From: Clostridium sardiniense
Lineage (GTDB): Bacteria; Bacillota; Clostridia; Clostridiales; Clostridiaceae
DNA length: 64,000 nucleotides
Assembly: GCF_016907995.1 (NCBI RefSeq)
Contig: NZ_JAFBDA010000008.1
Coordinates: 1 to 64,000, forward strand
Direction of reading: 5' to 3'
The stretch's first letter is position 1, and every line of letters begins with the position of its first letter. Positions 63,635 to 64,000 of this stretch are shown here, in pieces. Under the pieces are notes generated by a model, which was not told the origin of the DNA, did not search any database, and saw nothing but the letters and a program-made list of their open reading frames with translations. Made by a program: the position numbers and the translations under genes.

Positions 63635-64000
63635 TTATAATTTCTTTAATTTTAAATTGCTTACCATTAGGTAAGATCCTAGAATCATTAATATTACTGG
63701 TATTATTACATTTACATTTTCAACTTTAATATAAAATACTATAATTGCAAAGAATGCTATAAAGCAACCGGCGATTGTGATTGGTATTCCTCTGAATATA
63801 CCATCAAATTCAGTAGCATTATATCTTGCTAATCTATATGCACCACAAATTGGGAACACTAGAAGTATTATGTAACCTAAAATTCCAAATGGACCAAAGT
63901 CCTTTAAATTGAATAATGCAAAGATTAGTAGTGAAGGCGCAACTCCAAATGACACAAGGTCAGCTAAGGAATCTAATTCCTTTCCAAGATCACTTGATAC
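63635..64000 (-). CDS. pssA: CDP-diacylglycerol-serine O-phosphatidyltransferase, 3' part
   Basis: The gene runs off the window end, so the N-terminus and half of the CDP-alcohol phosphotransferase motif are missing. The visible part begins VSSDLGKELDSLADLVSFGVAP, which holds the G-x3-D-x3-D end of that motif (G, D, D of DG-x2-AR-x8-G-x3-D-x3-D). It is followed by three to four membrane helices (GYIILLVFPICGAYRLARYN, GIPITIAGCFIAFFAIIV and others). It makes phosphatidylserine in the membrane. About 121 codons are seen. Confidence 0.85.
   Translation of the reverse strand, partial: VSSDLGKELDSLADLVSFGVAPSLLIFALFNLKDFGPFGILGYIILLVFPICGAYRLARYNATEFDGIFRGIPITIAGCFIAFFAIIVFYIKVENVNVIIPVILMILGSYLMVSNLKLKKL

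Noticed and set aside
1..64000. Insertion sequences, prophage, tRNA-linked integration sites or rRNA
   Set aside because: I looked for transposase, integrase and phage gene patterns and for tRNA-like or rRNA sequence and saw none.

Overview
The window is 64 kb of very AT-rich, densely coding chromosome from a spore-forming, anaerobic low-GC Firmicute, most likely Clostridium sensu stricto (cluster I). Support comes from strong AGGAGG ribosome sites with many TTG and GTG starts, the anaerobic sulfite reductase operon asrABC, the iron-sulfur serine dehydratase pair sdaAB-sdaAA, the sporulation-associated trio prkA-yhbH-spoVR, rubrerythrin, DUF1540 and DUF4363 proteins, and T-box and TPP RNA leaders. 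The species is not determined. I saw no insertion sequence, phage, CRISPR array, rRNA or tRNA. The content looks like core chromosome with small lineage-specific genes between conserved operons.

Layout. 0-5 kb: a stand-alone flavohemoglobin-type reductase, then a siderophore/heme-type iron ABC importer with its lipoprotein read divergently from a Fur-like control region. 5-12 kb: CYTH protein, Na/phosphate transporter with PhoU tail, acetyltransferase, nucleoid-associated protein, argG-argH behind an ArgR-like palindrome. 12-18 kb: DUF1540 protein, DUF421-DUF4363 membrane pair (the DUF421 protein carries a long Ser/Asn insert), a TGS-domain nucleoside kinase, and three related small membrane proteins. 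18-23 kb: serine dehydratase, then a TPP riboswitch and thiW-thiD-thiM-thiE. 23-30 kb: a large orphan histidine kinase, a relic of a siroheme reductase, and asrABC.

30-42 kb is an envelope-stress region: a BceAB-type peptide transporter, a FUSC-family membrane protein, carbonic anhydrase, an OmpR-type regulator, a second ABC transporter and a histidine kinase. Both ABC operons are preceded by a TTACA-N4-TGTAA site, the published BceR-type consensus, so the single response regulator may control both. 42-49 kb: nanE, an arsR-arsC-MATE cluster lacking an arsB/acr3 pump, an SdpI-family protein, recQ, a proteasome-fold Ntn-hydrolase, and a dicarboxylate-type symporter under a T-box whose specifier may be UGC (Cys). 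49-57 kb: YfhO-family membrane protein, methyltransferase, ECF sigma factor with DUF4179 anti-sigma, and a pair of bacterial PH-domain proteins. 57-64 kb: prkA-yhbH-spoVR, rubrerythrin, a small Cys-rich protein, and the 3' part of pssA cut by the window edge.

Start codons were reassigned where the longest reading frame began inside the ribosome site. Functions are assigned by motif and family recognition only; no database search was possible.
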